Shown here in pieces: positions 53,701 to 61,796 of a DNA stretch of 64,000 bases (within the stretch, counting starts at the first letter, position 1; every line of letters starts with the position of its first letter). Position numbers and translations under genes: made by a program. The notes under the pieces are model-generated. The model searched no databases. It saw only the letters and a program-made list of their open reading frames with translations, and had not been told where the DNA came from. Source of the DNA: Winslowiella iniecta (GTDB lineage: Bacteria; Pseudomonadota; Gammaproteobacteria; Enterobacterales; Enterobacteriaceae); assembly GCF_001267535.1 (NCBI RefSeq), contig NZ_JRXE01000028.1:1-64000 (forward strand), in the 5' to 3' direction.

Positions 53701-54342
53701 CAGGCAATTGCCGGACGTTATCCGCTGGTGCGTACGGGCACGGCAGAGGTGACGCCGGACGATTTGGCACGCATGTTTGCGCCCGGCAGTGGGCTGATGG
53801 ACAGCTTCTTCCGCGATAATCTGGCGAATAAGGTGGATACCACGCAGGCCAACTGGCGTTTTATGCCGGGTATTGACGGGAAAGCGTTGCCTGGTGGGGA
53901 AGCCATTCTGCGACCTTTTCAGCAGGCGCAAAGCATTCGTGATGCTTTTTTTGCCAATGGCGCCAGCTCCCCCTCTTTTCGTACCACGCTGCGTACGGTG
54001 CGGATGGATAGCGACATCTTAAACCTGACGCTGGATGTCGATGGTCAGATCCTGCGCTACAGCCATGGGCCGCAAGTCGTCCAGCTGGTGAGCTGGCCCG
54101 GCCCTGGCGGTACCAGTCAGGTGCGGATGCAGTTAGGGCTGATTAACGGCAAATCAGCCACGCTGGTGACGAATGGTCCCTGGGCGCTTAACCGCTTTTT
54201 TGACCGTGCGCGTCTGGCCAGCGGCAGTAGCAGTCTCAGTCGTCAGGCGACTTTTATTCTGGACGGCCATCAGGTCACGCTGGAGTTCACGCCAAACAGT
54301 ATCCGCAATCCGTTTCAACTCCCCGGCTTTTCATGCCCATAG
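50704..54342 (+). CDS. tssM: T6SS inner membrane protein TssM (IcmF)
   Basis: The 1212-residue core of the trans-envelope complex. Two N-terminal membrane segments (about 12-35 and 50-66), then a cytoplasmic NTPase-like domain with Walker A GAPGAGKTTAL (about 148-158) and 'LIDTAGRYAL'. A third membrane segment (about 480-505) leads to a long periplasmic part that reaches TssJ. The Walker A motif is intact, which is not so in all TssM proteins. It starts three bases after tssL. Confidence 0.96.
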   Translation: MLNRLFAFLTSRLMWGFIGITALAVMIWVIGPLLAVADARPLEPGINRQMLIGLLYLLWAISRVVPRLYNAWLNRKLMGSLSRVTPSGTGERKRLTGEEQLLADRFNEASRLLKKAHFLRAESQYQPLWIQNFSRQYLYQLPWYVIIGAPGAGKTTALLNSGLHFPLADSLGKTALRGIGGTRNCDWWFTSEAVLIDTAGRYALQQSQQAQDAGEWQRFIALLRKYRARQPINGVIVTISVADLLTQDPQIAQQHARSLRQRLSELHEQLGIGFPVYVLVTKTDLLKGFRAYFAEFDKAQRDQIWGFTFPREQVKQAGFDLAEACNQHYLLLQQRLEAGLPDTLLQEQNAQARAESYLFPQQFAALRQLLVEMLGNVFSRSDFETPFFPRGVYFASGTQEGLPFDRVMGELHRAMRLQPRVDEAPAANSNNAWDRVNKAAPVPANKGQSFFLKNLLQDVIFQESGLAGSNRWWELRNRAVLWSGYLLLATLLIIAAILWLTSYHHNQHWLHEVQQKVPQIEQQSKQLQISGENDLFVLLPFLNQLQHLPESQDFNRAAPPLTWRMGLYRGVEVNDAAMTLYQKSLRQLLLPLVAQAITHWLQNDNGSDADYSYEALKAYRMLYQPDRYDGKFLHAWLMLNVQRNLPSGVTQQQIKQLDDHLTQLLESQIQASPYARDDNLIARQQALINQVALSQRVYGRIKRLLEHNANLKPVSLSSLGGPQSELVFSRKSGTSASEGISGLFTPEGYWNSFNKNIDAITAELHKDDLWVLGGHSQNENKQQTDDAVRQLYLTDYIGQWQSLIEDIQLNNSASLAQRINTARLLSGNNSPLRRLVVNLSQYLMLERLPEQRAEAQPKPELTSGRATQTLQALFRSPQAVALVDSPPSPEQAVNHHFAAIIELAQPLEKGGNVVVFDDILHQIDELYRYLTAVQDAANSGMPPPSSEPISRLQASAGRLPGSLQTMLTGLAVGASSDTQRRDLENVSKRSNVEVGSFCRQAIAGRYPLVRTGTAEVTPDDLARMFAPGSGLMDSFFRDNLANKVDTTQANWRFMPGIDGKALPGGEAILRPFQQAQSIRDAFFANGASSPSFRTTLRTVRMDSDILNLTLDVDGQILRYSHGPQVVQLVSWPGPGGTSQVRMQLGLINGKSATLVTNGPWALNRFFDRARLASGSSSLSRQATFILDGHQVTLEFTPNSIRNPFQLPGFSCP

Positions 54343-54358
54343 CTGCAAGGAAATGATA

Positions 54359-55069
54359 ATGAGTGATTCCACTGCGATTGGCTGGTACGGAAAATTACCC
54401 AGTGCCGGAGACTTTTTGCAGCGACGCTTTCCTGACGCGTTGATCAACCAATGGACCCACTGGTTTCAGGTGGGACTGGTGAACTGGCAAAAAAATGCCG
54501 GGGAGCGGCAGGCGAGCGGGCGTCATTTTAGCCATGCACCGGTATGGAATTTTGTCGTGCCGCCGATGCTGGATAGCCAGCTGATACAGATGGGATGCCT
54601 GCTGCCAGCCTGCGACAGTGTTGGTCGCCACTACCCGGTTTGCGCGCAGCGTACCTTTACCTCAACCCAGTGGTCACCACAGATGCTGTCAATGGCGGGT
54701 GAATGGTATCAGCAGTTGGGTTGCGCTCTGAAGCATGCCGTGAACCATTGTTACTCCGCCGAGCAACTCGATCAGACTCTGCTGGCCATTCCTGCGCCAC
54801 CGGATCCGGCAGCGGAGCGACGTTCGGCTATTTTTGATGTGCTGGGTTATGGCGACAATCTCAGCACCCTGAGCTGGAAGCAGGTTTCTGACTGCTTTGA
54901 CCCGCAGCACTACACCAGTTTCTGGTGGAGTAATCAGACTGACGGTTTCCCGCTTTATACCCATGTTCATAGCGGCAATCTGACCGGACAGCTTTTTTCG
55001 ATGCTGTTCGATCCTGCTGGTGGTACCCGACCTGGACGCCATGGCCTCTATCCACCAATGTTCGAATAA
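54359..55069 (+). CDS. tagF: T6SS-associated protein TagF (ImpM)
   Basis: A 236-residue TagF (DUF2094) protein. The N-terminus (IGWYGKLPSAGDFLQRRFP) is the family signature, and WWSNQTDGFPLY is typical near the end. In Pseudomonas TagF holds the system back after translation, acting with Fha. It fits that fha and a PP2C phosphatase lie downstream. ATG 54359 has AAGGA seven bases upstream. The 17-base gap to tssM suggests the same operon. Confidence 0.92.
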   Translation: MSDSTAIGWYGKLPSAGDFLQRRFPDALINQWTHWFQVGLVNWQKNAGERQASGRHFSHAPVWNFVVPPMLDSQLIQMGCLLPACDSVGRHYPVCAQRTFTSTQWSPQMLSMAGEWYQQLGCALKHAVNHCYSAEQLDQTLLAIPAPPDPAAERRSAIFDVLGYGDNLSTLSWKQVSDCFDPQHYTSFWWSNQTDGFPLYTHVHSGNLTGQLFSMLFDPAGGTRPGRHGLYPPMFE

Positions 55070-55089
55070 GCCTGAAGAAAGGAATCGAT

Positions 55090-56106
55090 ATGGAACTCGA
55101 CGCATTATTAGCGCCGGTTAGCCCCGAGCGACCCTGTGGAGAAAATCTCGAATATGACGCCGATTTTATCGCCATGGAACTTGCCTGTACCGGCAAAGCT
55201 GAACAGCAGTTTGGCGATACCCTGATTCCAGCCGAGCCTGCCGACTGGAATAAAGTGGAGGCGCTGGCATCCGGGGTACTGCTACGGAGCAAAGATCTGC
55301 GTGCGATGCTGGCGCTCACGCGGGCGTGGACACATCTGAAAGGACTGAACGGTTATGCCAGGGGGCTGCAATTAATTACGCAGTCACTACAACGTTACTG
55401 GCAATCGCTTTATCCGGCTCTGGAAGAGGGTGGGGAAGTGAGTCCTCACTATCGCATTAACGTCCTGGCAGGCTTGAGTGATAAATCGGCACTGACCCTC
55501 GCAGTGCGGCAGGCTTCGCTGTTGCGTTCAGTGGCCGATGAAATCACTTTGCGTGATGCCTGTGCGCTGCTTGAAGGCAGTAAAAGTGACTTTCCTGATT
55601 ATCCCGGTGGCCGCGTGCGATTGATGGATGAACTTTCCCGCAGTGAACATCCCAATATAAATGCAGTGAAAAATATAAGTGAGTGCTTGCAAACAATTCG
55701 GGAAATACTGACTGAACAGTTTGGTGAAGCGAGCGCCCCGACAATGGTTCAGCTAATTAAAACCATCAGCACGGTGGAGCAAGCCTGCCGGATTACCGAT
55801 CTTTCCGTCATGATTCCGCCCGCCCGCGCTGCCGATGACATAAAGCAGGTTGCTGCTGAGGTTCAACTGCCACAACCCGATAAGCACGGATACCGCGTCA
55901 CCGGTCCTCAGTCACGTAGCGATGCGCTGATGATGCTGGAAAAGGTTAAACAGTACTTTGCCGAATACGAGCCAGGCCATCCCGCCCCGCTAATGATCGA
56001 GCGTGTTCAGCGGGTCATCGGACTCGATTTTATGGATATGGTGCGCGAGCTGGCACCCGATGGCGTTAATCAGCTTGAGAATATTTTTGGCCGTCGTGCC
56101 AACTGA
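55090..56106 (+). CDS. tssA: T6SS assembly protein TssA
   Basis: A 338-residue TssA. The N-terminal ImpA_N domain is clear (LLAPVSPERPCGENLEYDADF and WNKVEALASGVLLRSKDLRAMLALTRAWTHL). The C-terminus (KVKQYFAEYEPGHPAPLMIERVQRVIGLDFMDMVRELAPDG) is the ring-forming domain. TssA primes sheath and tube assembly at the baseplate. It lies between tagF and tssB. Confidence 0.94.
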   Translation: MELDALLAPVSPERPCGENLEYDADFIAMELACTGKAEQQFGDTLIPAEPADWNKVEALASGVLLRSKDLRAMLALTRAWTHLKGLNGYARGLQLITQSLQRYWQSLYPALEEGGEVSPHYRINVLAGLSDKSALTLAVRQASLLRSVADEITLRDACALLEGSKSDFPDYPGGRVRLMDELSRSEHPNINAVKNISECLQTIREILTEQFGEASAPTMVQLIKTISTVEQACRITDLSVMIPPARAADDIKQVAAEVQLPQPDKHGYRVTGPQSRSDALMMLEKVKQYFAEYEPGHPAPLMIERVQRVIGLDFMDMVRELAPDGVNQLENIFGRRAN

Positions 56107-56166
56107 ATACCCCGGGTATTCAGTCGCCTATTTCTTTCCTGTATCGCATAACAGATGGAGCTAACT

Positions 56167-56703
56167 ATGCATAACAACAAAGCTGGCGGGCAGAAGTTTA
56201 TCGCCCAAAATCGTGCGCCACGCGTTCAGATTGAGTATGACGTGGAAGTTTATGGTGCCGATCGCAAAGTCCAGTTGCCTTTTGTAATGGGCGTAATGGC
56301 GGATTTAGTCGGTAAGTCAGGTGAGAATCAACCGGAAATCGACCAACGCAAGTTTGTGGATATTGATGTCGATAATTTTGACGATCGTATGAAAGCGCTC
56401 GGACCGCGGGTGACGTTTCGCACCGAAAATACGCTCACCGGAGAGGGTGGACTGAATATCGATCTGACTTTCAACAGCCTGAATGATTTTTCGCCGGATG
56501 CGGTGGCACGCAATGTTGCGCCGCTGAATCAGATGCTTGAGGCCCGCACCCAGCTGTCAAATCTGCTCACCTATATGGATGGCAAAAATGGTGCCGAGCA
56601 GCTGATCGCCAATATTCTGCAAGATCCTGGGTTATTGAAGTCGCTGAGCTTTTTACCGCAGTCGGCAGAAAAAGCCGCCAATAGTCCGGACGAGGAGGGT
56701 TAA
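56167..56703 (+). CDS. tssB: T6SS sheath subunit TssB
   Basis: Small sheath protein (178 residues) that forms the contractile sheath with TssC. Typical are 'KFIAQNRAPRVQIEYDVE', 'LPFVMGVMADLVGK', 'DIDVDNFDDRMKALGPRV' and LNIDLTFNSLNDFSPDAVA. ATG 56167 has GGAG seven bases upstream; an upstream in-frame ATG at 56155 overlaps it and is less likely. Confidence 0.96.
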   Translation: MHNNKAGGQKFIAQNRAPRVQIEYDVEVYGADRKVQLPFVMGVMADLVGKSGENQPEIDQRKFVDIDVDNFDDRMKALGPRVTFRTENTLTGEGGLNIDLTFNSLNDFSPDAVARNVAPLNQMLEARTQLSNLLTYMDGKNGAEQLIANILQDPGLLKSLSFLPQSAEKAANSPDEEG

Positions 56704-56706
56704 CTG

Positions 56707-58200
56707 ATGAATCAACTACAGCCAGAACTATCTCCGCAGCAGTTTAGCGAAGATGAATTTAGCGCCTTGCTGAACAAAGAGTTTCGACCGAAAAGCGATC
56801 AGGCACGTGCGGCAGTCGAAAGCGCAGTTAAGACTCTCGCTCAGCAAGCGCTTGAGCACAGCCTTACGCTATCCACTGATGCTTATCGAACTATACAGGC
56901 GTTAATTGCCGAAATAGATCAAAAACTGTCTCAGCAGGTGAATCAGATTATTCATCATCCGGATTTCCGACAGCTGGAAGGGGCATGGCGCGGCCTGAGT
57001 TATCTGGTGAATAATACCGAGAGCGATGAAATGCTTAAAGTGCGCTTTATCAGCATCTGCAAACGGGAGCTGGGGCGCACGCTAAAGCGATATAAAGGTG
57101 TCAGCTGGGATCAAAGCCCGATTTTTAAAAAGGTTTATGAAGAGGAGTATGGTCAGTTCGGCGGCGAGCCATTTGGCTGCCTGGTGGGAGATTACTATTT
57201 TGATCACAGCCCGCAGGACGTGGAGTTACTCGGCGAAATGGCACGCATCGGTGCGGCTTCTCACTGCCCGTTTATCAGCGGCACGGCGGCAGGAATTATG
57301 CAGATGGAGTCCTGGCAGGAGCTGGCGAATCCACGCGATCTGAGCAAAATCTTTCAGAATACGGAGTATGCCGCCTGGCGCAGCCTGCGCGAATCTGAGG
57401 ATGCCCGTTATCTTGGCCTGGTCATGCCGCGTTTTCTTTCGCGCCTGCCCTACGGCATTCGCACTAATCCGGTCGATAGTTTTAATTTTGAAGAACAGTG
57501 CGACGGGGCTGATCACAGCAATTACACCTGGAGCAATGCGGCCTATGCCATGGCGGCCAATATTAATCGTTCATTTAAACAGTACGGTTGGTGCACATCG
57601 ATTCGCGGAGTGGAGTCCGGTGGCGCTGTAGAGAGTCTGCCAGCCCATACCTTTCCGGGCGATGACGGCGGAGTCGATTTAAAATGCCCGACGGAAATCG
57701 CCATCAGCGATCGCCGTGAAGCAGAACTGGCGAAAAACGGATTTATGCCGCTGGTCCACCGCAAAAACTCTGACTTCGCCGCCTTTATAGGAGCGCAGTC
57801 ACTGCAAAAACCAGCCGAATATCACGATAACGATGCTACCGCCAACGCCCGTCTCGCAGTACGTTTACCCTATCTGTTCGCCTGCTGCCGTTTTGCCCAC
57901 TACCTGAAATGTATTGTCCGCGACAAAATCGGCTCTTTTCGTGAGCGCGATGAAATGCAGCGTTGGTTGAATAACTGGGTGATGAATTATGTTGATGGCG
58001 ATCCGCTAAACTCCTCACAGGAGACTAAAGCGCGTAAACCGCTGGCTGCAGCAGAAGTGGTGGTGGAAGAGAGTGAGGACACGCCAGGCTATTATTCAGC
58101 AAAATTCTTTTTGCGCCCGCATTATCAGCTGGAAGGATTAACGGTATCTTTGCGGCTGGTTTCAAAATTACCATCGCTTAAGTCGGGTGATAAGGGGTGA
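56707..58200 (+). CDS. tssC: T6SS sheath subunit TssC
   Basis: Large sheath protein (497 residues). Strong signatures are FRQLEGAWRGLSYLVNNTE, 'FGCLVGDYYFDHSPQDVELL', 'GAASHCPFISG' and the C-terminal 'YYSAKFFLRPHYQLEGLTVSLRLVSKLPS'. It starts three bases after tssB. After it the operon is interrupted by the AT-rich hcp island. Confidence 0.97.
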   Translation: MNQLQPELSPQQFSEDEFSALLNKEFRPKSDQARAAVESAVKTLAQQALEHSLTLSTDAYRTIQALIAEIDQKLSQQVNQIIHHPDFRQLEGAWRGLSYLVNNTESDEMLKVRFISICKRELGRTLKRYKGVSWDQSPIFKKVYEEEYGQFGGEPFGCLVGDYYFDHSPQDVELLGEMARIGAASHCPFISGTAAGIMQMESWQELANPRDLSKIFQNTEYAAWRSLRESEDARYLGLVMPRFLSRLPYGIRTNPVDSFNFEEQCDGADHSNYTWSNAAYAMAANINRSFKQYGWCTSIRGVESGGAVESLPAHTFPGDDGGVDLKCPTEIAISDRREAELAKNGFMPLVHRKNSDFAAFIGAQSLQKPAEYHDNDATANARLAVRLPYLFACCRFAHYLKCIVRDKIGSFRERDEMQRWLNNWVMNYVDGDPLNSSQETKARKPLAAAEVVVEESEDTPGYYSAKFFLRPHYQLEGLTVSLRLVSKLPSLKSGDKG

Positions 58201-58210
58201 GAATAATAAT

Positions 58211-58490
58211 GTGACAGTCAGACTGAACATTCTATCTGCCTGAATTCTTGTCGTTGTGTCATTTTCTTCTTCGTTGGCAGATATCGAAGATCCTGAATGC
58301 CAGAATAAATGTATTTATTAACTCTTTTAAAATGAAAAGGAATCATTTTTATAATGATTCAGGAGTCATACCAGGCGGATATATGATGAATTGCCTGAGG
58401 ATTTATCATAGTCCAGAACTGGATGAGTTATCTAAAGAGGTTATCTACGATAATCCTTTTAGCACCAGGTATAAGGACCATGCTCAGTAA
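58211..58490 (+). pseudogene. Dead secreted Tai4-like gene between tssC and hcp
   Basis: From GTG 58211 one frame reads VTVRLNILSA, a TGA (58241), then ILVVVSFSSSLADIEDPECQ and TAA at 58319-58321: a signal peptide and mature start broken by a stop. In another frame 58370-58490 reads SGVIPGGYMMNCLRIYHSPE and on to TAA, the conserved end of Tai4-like immunity proteins (a KC or NC, then Y-HS-x-ELD). The two ends are the remains of one small gene. From 58491 to 58716 no further gene is seen. Confidence 0.6.
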
Positions 58491-58716
58491 CTAACTTGAC
58501 CCTGTCATGATGGTCAAACCCTCTGAATAATCACATGTAGCAGCGATATTCAGAAGCGCGGCAAAGGTAAAACATGGAACGTTTTATTTTATCCCCATGA
58601 TTTTCTGCATGCCATATCAGTGCTTTATCTATACCCATTAACTGAAAGCACAGTGGGCAACATTGCAATTTCAGCTGTAAGGGTAAAAAGCAAAATTAAC
58701 CTAAGAGTAGATAATT

Positions 58717-59187
58717 ATGCCTATTGATATGTTTATAAAAGTTGACGGTGTGACAGGTGAATCGAAAGATGCCAATCATATCGGCTGGACAGATATTAGT
58801 TCTTTTTCCTGGGGGGCATCACAACAGGGTAGTTCAGGTGATGCTGCGGGAAAAGTCAATTTCACCGATCTGCATATTACAACGTTAATTGATAAATCTG
58901 TAACGGCGTTACTGAAATTCTGCTCTACGGGAAAACGGGTCAAAAACGTCGAACTCTCGCTGTGTAAAGCCGGAGGAGAACAGGTTGAATATGCAAAGAT
59001 CACGCTGGAGGATGTGCTGGTCACCTCAGTAGATTATAGCGGAGCGACCAAAAACGATACTCTTGGCATTACCTATAGTTTCCAGGCTGCCAGGGTAAGG
59101 CAGCAGTATTGGGAACAAACCAGCTCTGGTGGCCGCGGTGCAGAAACCAGTATGGGGTGGGATATTAAAGGGAACAGAGAGATGTAA
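58717..59187 (+). CDS. hcp: T6SS inner tube protein Hcp (TssD)
   Basis: A 156-residue Hcp that stacks as hexameric rings into the tube and carries small effectors in its lumen. Signatures are DMFIKVDGVTGESKDANHIG, 'DISSFSWGASQ', FTDLHITTLIDKSVTALLKF and YSGATKNDTLGITYSF. A strong hairpin follows the stop. A DUF5675 protein and small secreted proteins follow hcp, as in many cargo islands. Confidence 0.96.
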   Translation: MPIDMFIKVDGVTGESKDANHIGWTDISSFSWGASQQGSSGDAAGKVNFTDLHITTLIDKSVTALLKFCSTGKRVKNVELSLCKAGGEQVEYAKITLEDVLVTSVDYSGATKNDTLGITYSFQAARVRQQYWEQTSSGGRGAETSMGWDIKGNREM

Positions 59188-59191
59188 CATA

Positions 59192-59217
59192 TAAACCTCC
59201 TCGTAGGGGGAGGTTTA
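59192..59217 (+). terminator. Hairpin after hcp
   Basis: TAAACCTCC (59192-59200) and GGAGGTTTA (59209-59217) form a perfect 9-bp stem, followed by CTTATTATT. It should end most hcp transcripts and lower expression of the cargo genes. Confidence 0.7.
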
Positions 59218-59243
59218 CTTATTATCCCCGAAATTGCGTCGCT

Positions 59244-59612
59244 ATGGATATTGTAATAAAATGGATTATTATTTTTGCATTTACTGTCCCGTTACAGGCT
59301 ATTTCTGTGGTACCTCTTTCTCCTGATGATTTTTCACAGAAATCTATTTTCAATAACTGGTTGCTGAATCGCTGTATTGGTAAAATTGAGCCAGAAAGTA
59401 AAATGATGGATGATGCTTTTAAAAGCGCAGCAGTCTGGCTGGAATTTAGTAAATTACCTACTGATGCATTTAATGAAGGCGATGGCTTGGTTGAGAAATA
59501 TTTGAAGTTGAATTTCGATGGTTCTGTTAAGAGTGATTATAACGTGCTTAAGTGTACTTTGCTTGCAAGTAGTCATGAAGCCACTTCTCTTTTCGAAAAA
59601 CATGATATTTGA
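59244..59612 (+). CDS. Tai4-like candidate T6SS immunity protein
   Basis: A 122-residue secreted protein (signal peptide to about S21). The layout follows Tai4-type immunity proteins: SIFNNWLLNRCIGKI near the start, an alanine-rich helix (DDAFKSAAVWLEFSKLPTDAF), EKYLKL, and a late YNVLKCTLL with the second cysteine. Tai4 proteins block Tae4 amidases in the periplasm. No Tae4 is visible next to it, so the toxin it matches may be the DUF5675 protein or may be lost. The call rests on pattern, not on a search. Confidence 0.55.
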   Translation: MDIVIKWIIIFAFTVPLQAISVVPLSPDDFSQKSIFNNWLLNRCIGKIEPESKMMDDAFKSAAVWLEFSKLPTDAFNEGDGLVEKYLKLNFDGSVKSDYNVLKCTLLASSHEATSLFEKHDI

Positions 59613-59629
59613 AGCTATAATGATTTAAT

Positions 59630-60073
59630 ATGGCAGATAAAATAATTAACATAAAAAGAATATCACAAACAAAAGATTCGACCATAAGTAGATATGAAAT
59701 GCCAAGCAGTAATATATCAGGGTTTATTCTGGAAAGGCCTGGGCCTGATACCACGGAAGTTAACTTAAGGCTAAGGATACCTGAAGGATTTTACAGGCTC
59801 AAATGGCATAATAGTAACATCAGATCTGTTAGACCTTTCAACCCTGTACCATTAATCTATAATGAAAATGTTTCTATATCGAGATTCATTCTAATACATA
59901 ATGGCAATTATCCGGTAAATACAGATGGTTGTTTACTTATAGGAGGATCAAGAGGCGTGGATTTTGTAGGAGGCAGCGTTGTAAAGTTACAAGAACTGAA
60001 AACTCTTCTGCAGAGTGAAGGGATAGAAAAGTTTAGACTTTCTATCAAATCATGCTATTCAGATTGCAATTAA
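59630..60073 (+). CDS. DUF5675 family protein, candidate T6SS cargo effector
   Basis: A 147-residue protein without a signal peptide. DUF5675 features: RYEMPSSNISGFILERPGPD (about 21-40), LRIPEGFYRLKWH, NPVPLIYN, and RFILIHNGNYPVNTDGCLLI with H90, D99 and C101, then GGSRG. The His and Gly-Cys set recalls the active site of L,D-transpeptidase-like enzymes (His, then ...GC), but I cannot claim that fold. Its place behind hcp, its size and the flanking immunity-like genes make it a likely Hcp-carried effector against the cell wall. Confidence 0.7.
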   Translation: MADKIINIKRISQTKDSTISRYEMPSSNISGFILERPGPDTTEVNLRLRIPEGFYRLKWHNSNIRSVRPFNPVPLIYNENVSISRFILIHNGNYPVNTDGCLLIGGSRGVDFVGGSVVKLQELKTLLQSEGIEKFRLSIKSCYSDCN

Positions 60074-60091
60074 ATATTATAAGTGAAATAA

Positions 60092-60835
60092 ATGCTGAAA
60101 ATAAATCTGGCAGCTATATTAATGGTGGTTGCATTTTCCTGCTTTGCAACTGAAAGAGATTCGTCAACTTCGATAGCAAAAAATGTTAATAAGGAGCGAG
60201 CGGCGCTGTTATCGTATCAGGGAGTATTACAAGCTTATTGGCTACCTGTCTGGAGTGATGATGGTAAAAAAAATAACCCAGAAATAAATATTCGATTCTT
60301 TATTTATGAAAAAAATAAAAAACAATGGAAAGTAATAAATATTGATAATGGGAAGCATAAATCAGCAGGGTTTGATGTTGTTTCATATATTAAAAGATTT
60401 TTTTTAAAGTTACCTGATGATTTCCTGAAGTACCGGGAGGGCCATATAGAACAGTATGGTGTTTTGACGGTGAAGGATTTAAGAACCTATGTGGAGTGTG
60501 ATCATAAATACCATGATGCTCAATCCGTTAATTTTACTCCGAAGTGGCATAAGGTTATTAATATTGATGAGCTCGAGTCAACCGCCGGATGTGAGCGCTA
60601 TCCTTATATAATGACCTATACCGTACGCCCTGGAAACAGTCTGCGCCATTTTAAACTAGCACCTTCAGAACAGGCTGAAAATGGTGAGGTTATTCCTGTT
60701 AATACTCCGATTAGTAAAATTAAAACTATCAATGAAAACTGGATTTATGCCGCGAATTATGATGCGCATTCCCCCGGGCTGGCTGGCAGGATAAGGGGCT
60801 ATATTAATAAAAAGGATATTGTTCCGATTAATTAG
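60092..60835 (+). CDS. Secreted protein of unknown function with an SH3-like C-terminus
   Basis: A 247-residue protein with a signal peptide (LAAILMVVAFSCFA). The middle part is not recognised. The last 70 residues (SLRHFKLAPSEQAENGEVIP to GRIRGYINKKDIVPIN) have the look of a bacterial SH3 domain with the typical closing G-Y-I. It follows the DUF5675 gene by 18 bases, probably in one transcript. It could be the periplasmic immunity partner or a helper of that protein. Strongly AT-rich. Confidence 0.6.
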   Translation: MLKINLAAILMVVAFSCFATERDSSTSIAKNVNKERAALLSYQGVLQAYWLPVWSDDGKKNNPEINIRFFIYEKNKKQWKVINIDNGKHKSAGFDVVSYIKRFFLKLPDDFLKYREGHIEQYGVLTVKDLRTYVECDHKYHDAQSVNFTPKWHKVINIDELESTAGCERYPYIMTYTVRPGNSLRHFKLAPSEQAENGEVIPVNTPISKIKTINENWIYAANYDAHSPGLAGRIRGYINKKDIVPIN

Positions 60836-60862
60836 CCCTCTTTCTGTGGGTGCTGTGGTTAT

Positions 60863-61207
60863 ATGAGTTATCCTGATAAGATTTTTATTAAAGTTATTTG
60901 TTCTCTATTTATTATTACAACGGCTTCACTTTCCTCACAAGCAAAAATCCATTACTCAGCTCAGCAATATATAAAAAACTATGCATTCAGTACCTGTATT
61001 GCTCAGGGCTATAGAGGCTATCTTGAATTCGGCGAGCACTCTCTTTCTGCACATACTGCAGTCAGAGAACTGGGACAAAAATTTTTGGCTTAGCATTATG
61101 CCAGCCAGTCAGGGCAGCCGATGATATTGGCAAAATGCATCGAATTTCTTTATAGCTAGGAACTGGACAAGTTAATCATGGAGTATAAAGATAAACAGGA
61201 CGAGTAA
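60863..61207 (+). pseudogene. Tai4-like immunity gene with two in-frame TAG codons and an internal gap
   Basis: The frame opens with a signal peptide and YIKNYAFSTCIAQGYRGYLE, goes on to AHTAVRELGQKFLA, then TAG (61091-61093). It continues in frame as HYASQSGQPMILAKCIEFLY, S, a second TAG (61157-61159), ELDKLIMEYKDKQDE and TAA (61205-61207). Apart from the two TAG codons and a short deletion between QG and YRG, it is a complete Tai4-type protein. The state of the flanks suggests recent loss. From 61208 to 61302 nothing is seen. Confidence 0.75.
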
Positions 61208-61302
61208 ATAATCATTACGGTTTTTTCACCAGGGTAAATAATTCATTAACAGAGTATTACAGAATTGAACTAAGGATAATTATTAAAACTTAAGGGATTA
61301 AA

Positions 61303-61671
61303 ATGAAATATTTATTGAAAGTTAACCTTTTCACTATGCTGTTTCTGTCGTCCTTTACTAGTCTGGCGGAAACTATCACAACCTTTAACGGGCGTCATTT
61401 TACTATCGAGATTGAGTCGCAATGTGATATTACTGCGGAGGATTGCGAAAATGTCAGATTTCATTCGGTGAGTCTGACGAATGGCGGCTTGCTCGATTTG
61501 AATGGGCGTACGATAAAATTATCAGGCGATGATAATGTTTTTGGCTACCAGTTCAATCATGGGGAATATATTTATCGTTTATCTCCTGATATTTCCAGTA
61601 TTAATTACTGGTATCTGACGGTATTAAACCAAAATAAATTAGTGGCAGAAGATTCCGGGGTCATGAAATAG
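61303..61671 (+). CDS. Small secreted protein, possible immunity factor
   Basis: A 122-residue protein with a signal peptide (to about LAE23). The mature part begins TITTFNGRHFTIEIESQCDI with a cysteine pair CDITAEDC. The rest is beta-rich. I do not know a named family; such proteins with the 'C-x6-C' pair occur in accessory islands of enterobacteria. Its place at the end of the cargo island suggests immunity or inhibition in the periplasm. Confidence 0.6.
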   Translation: MKYLLKVNLFTMLFLSSFTSLAETITTFNGRHFTIEIESQCDITAEDCENVRFHSVSLTNGGLLDLNGRTIKLSGDDNVFGYQFNHGEYIYRLSPDISSINYWYLTVLNQNKLVAEDSGVMK

Positions 61672-61796
61672 CGACTAACTGTCTGCGGCATAACTTATTT
61701 AAGTCACTCCGCTAATAGTTTCTGATAAGACGGCGCTTAACTGGAAGTTGCGGGTTATGGCCGGAACGGAGAACACCTTAACCGCAGGAAAACGTT

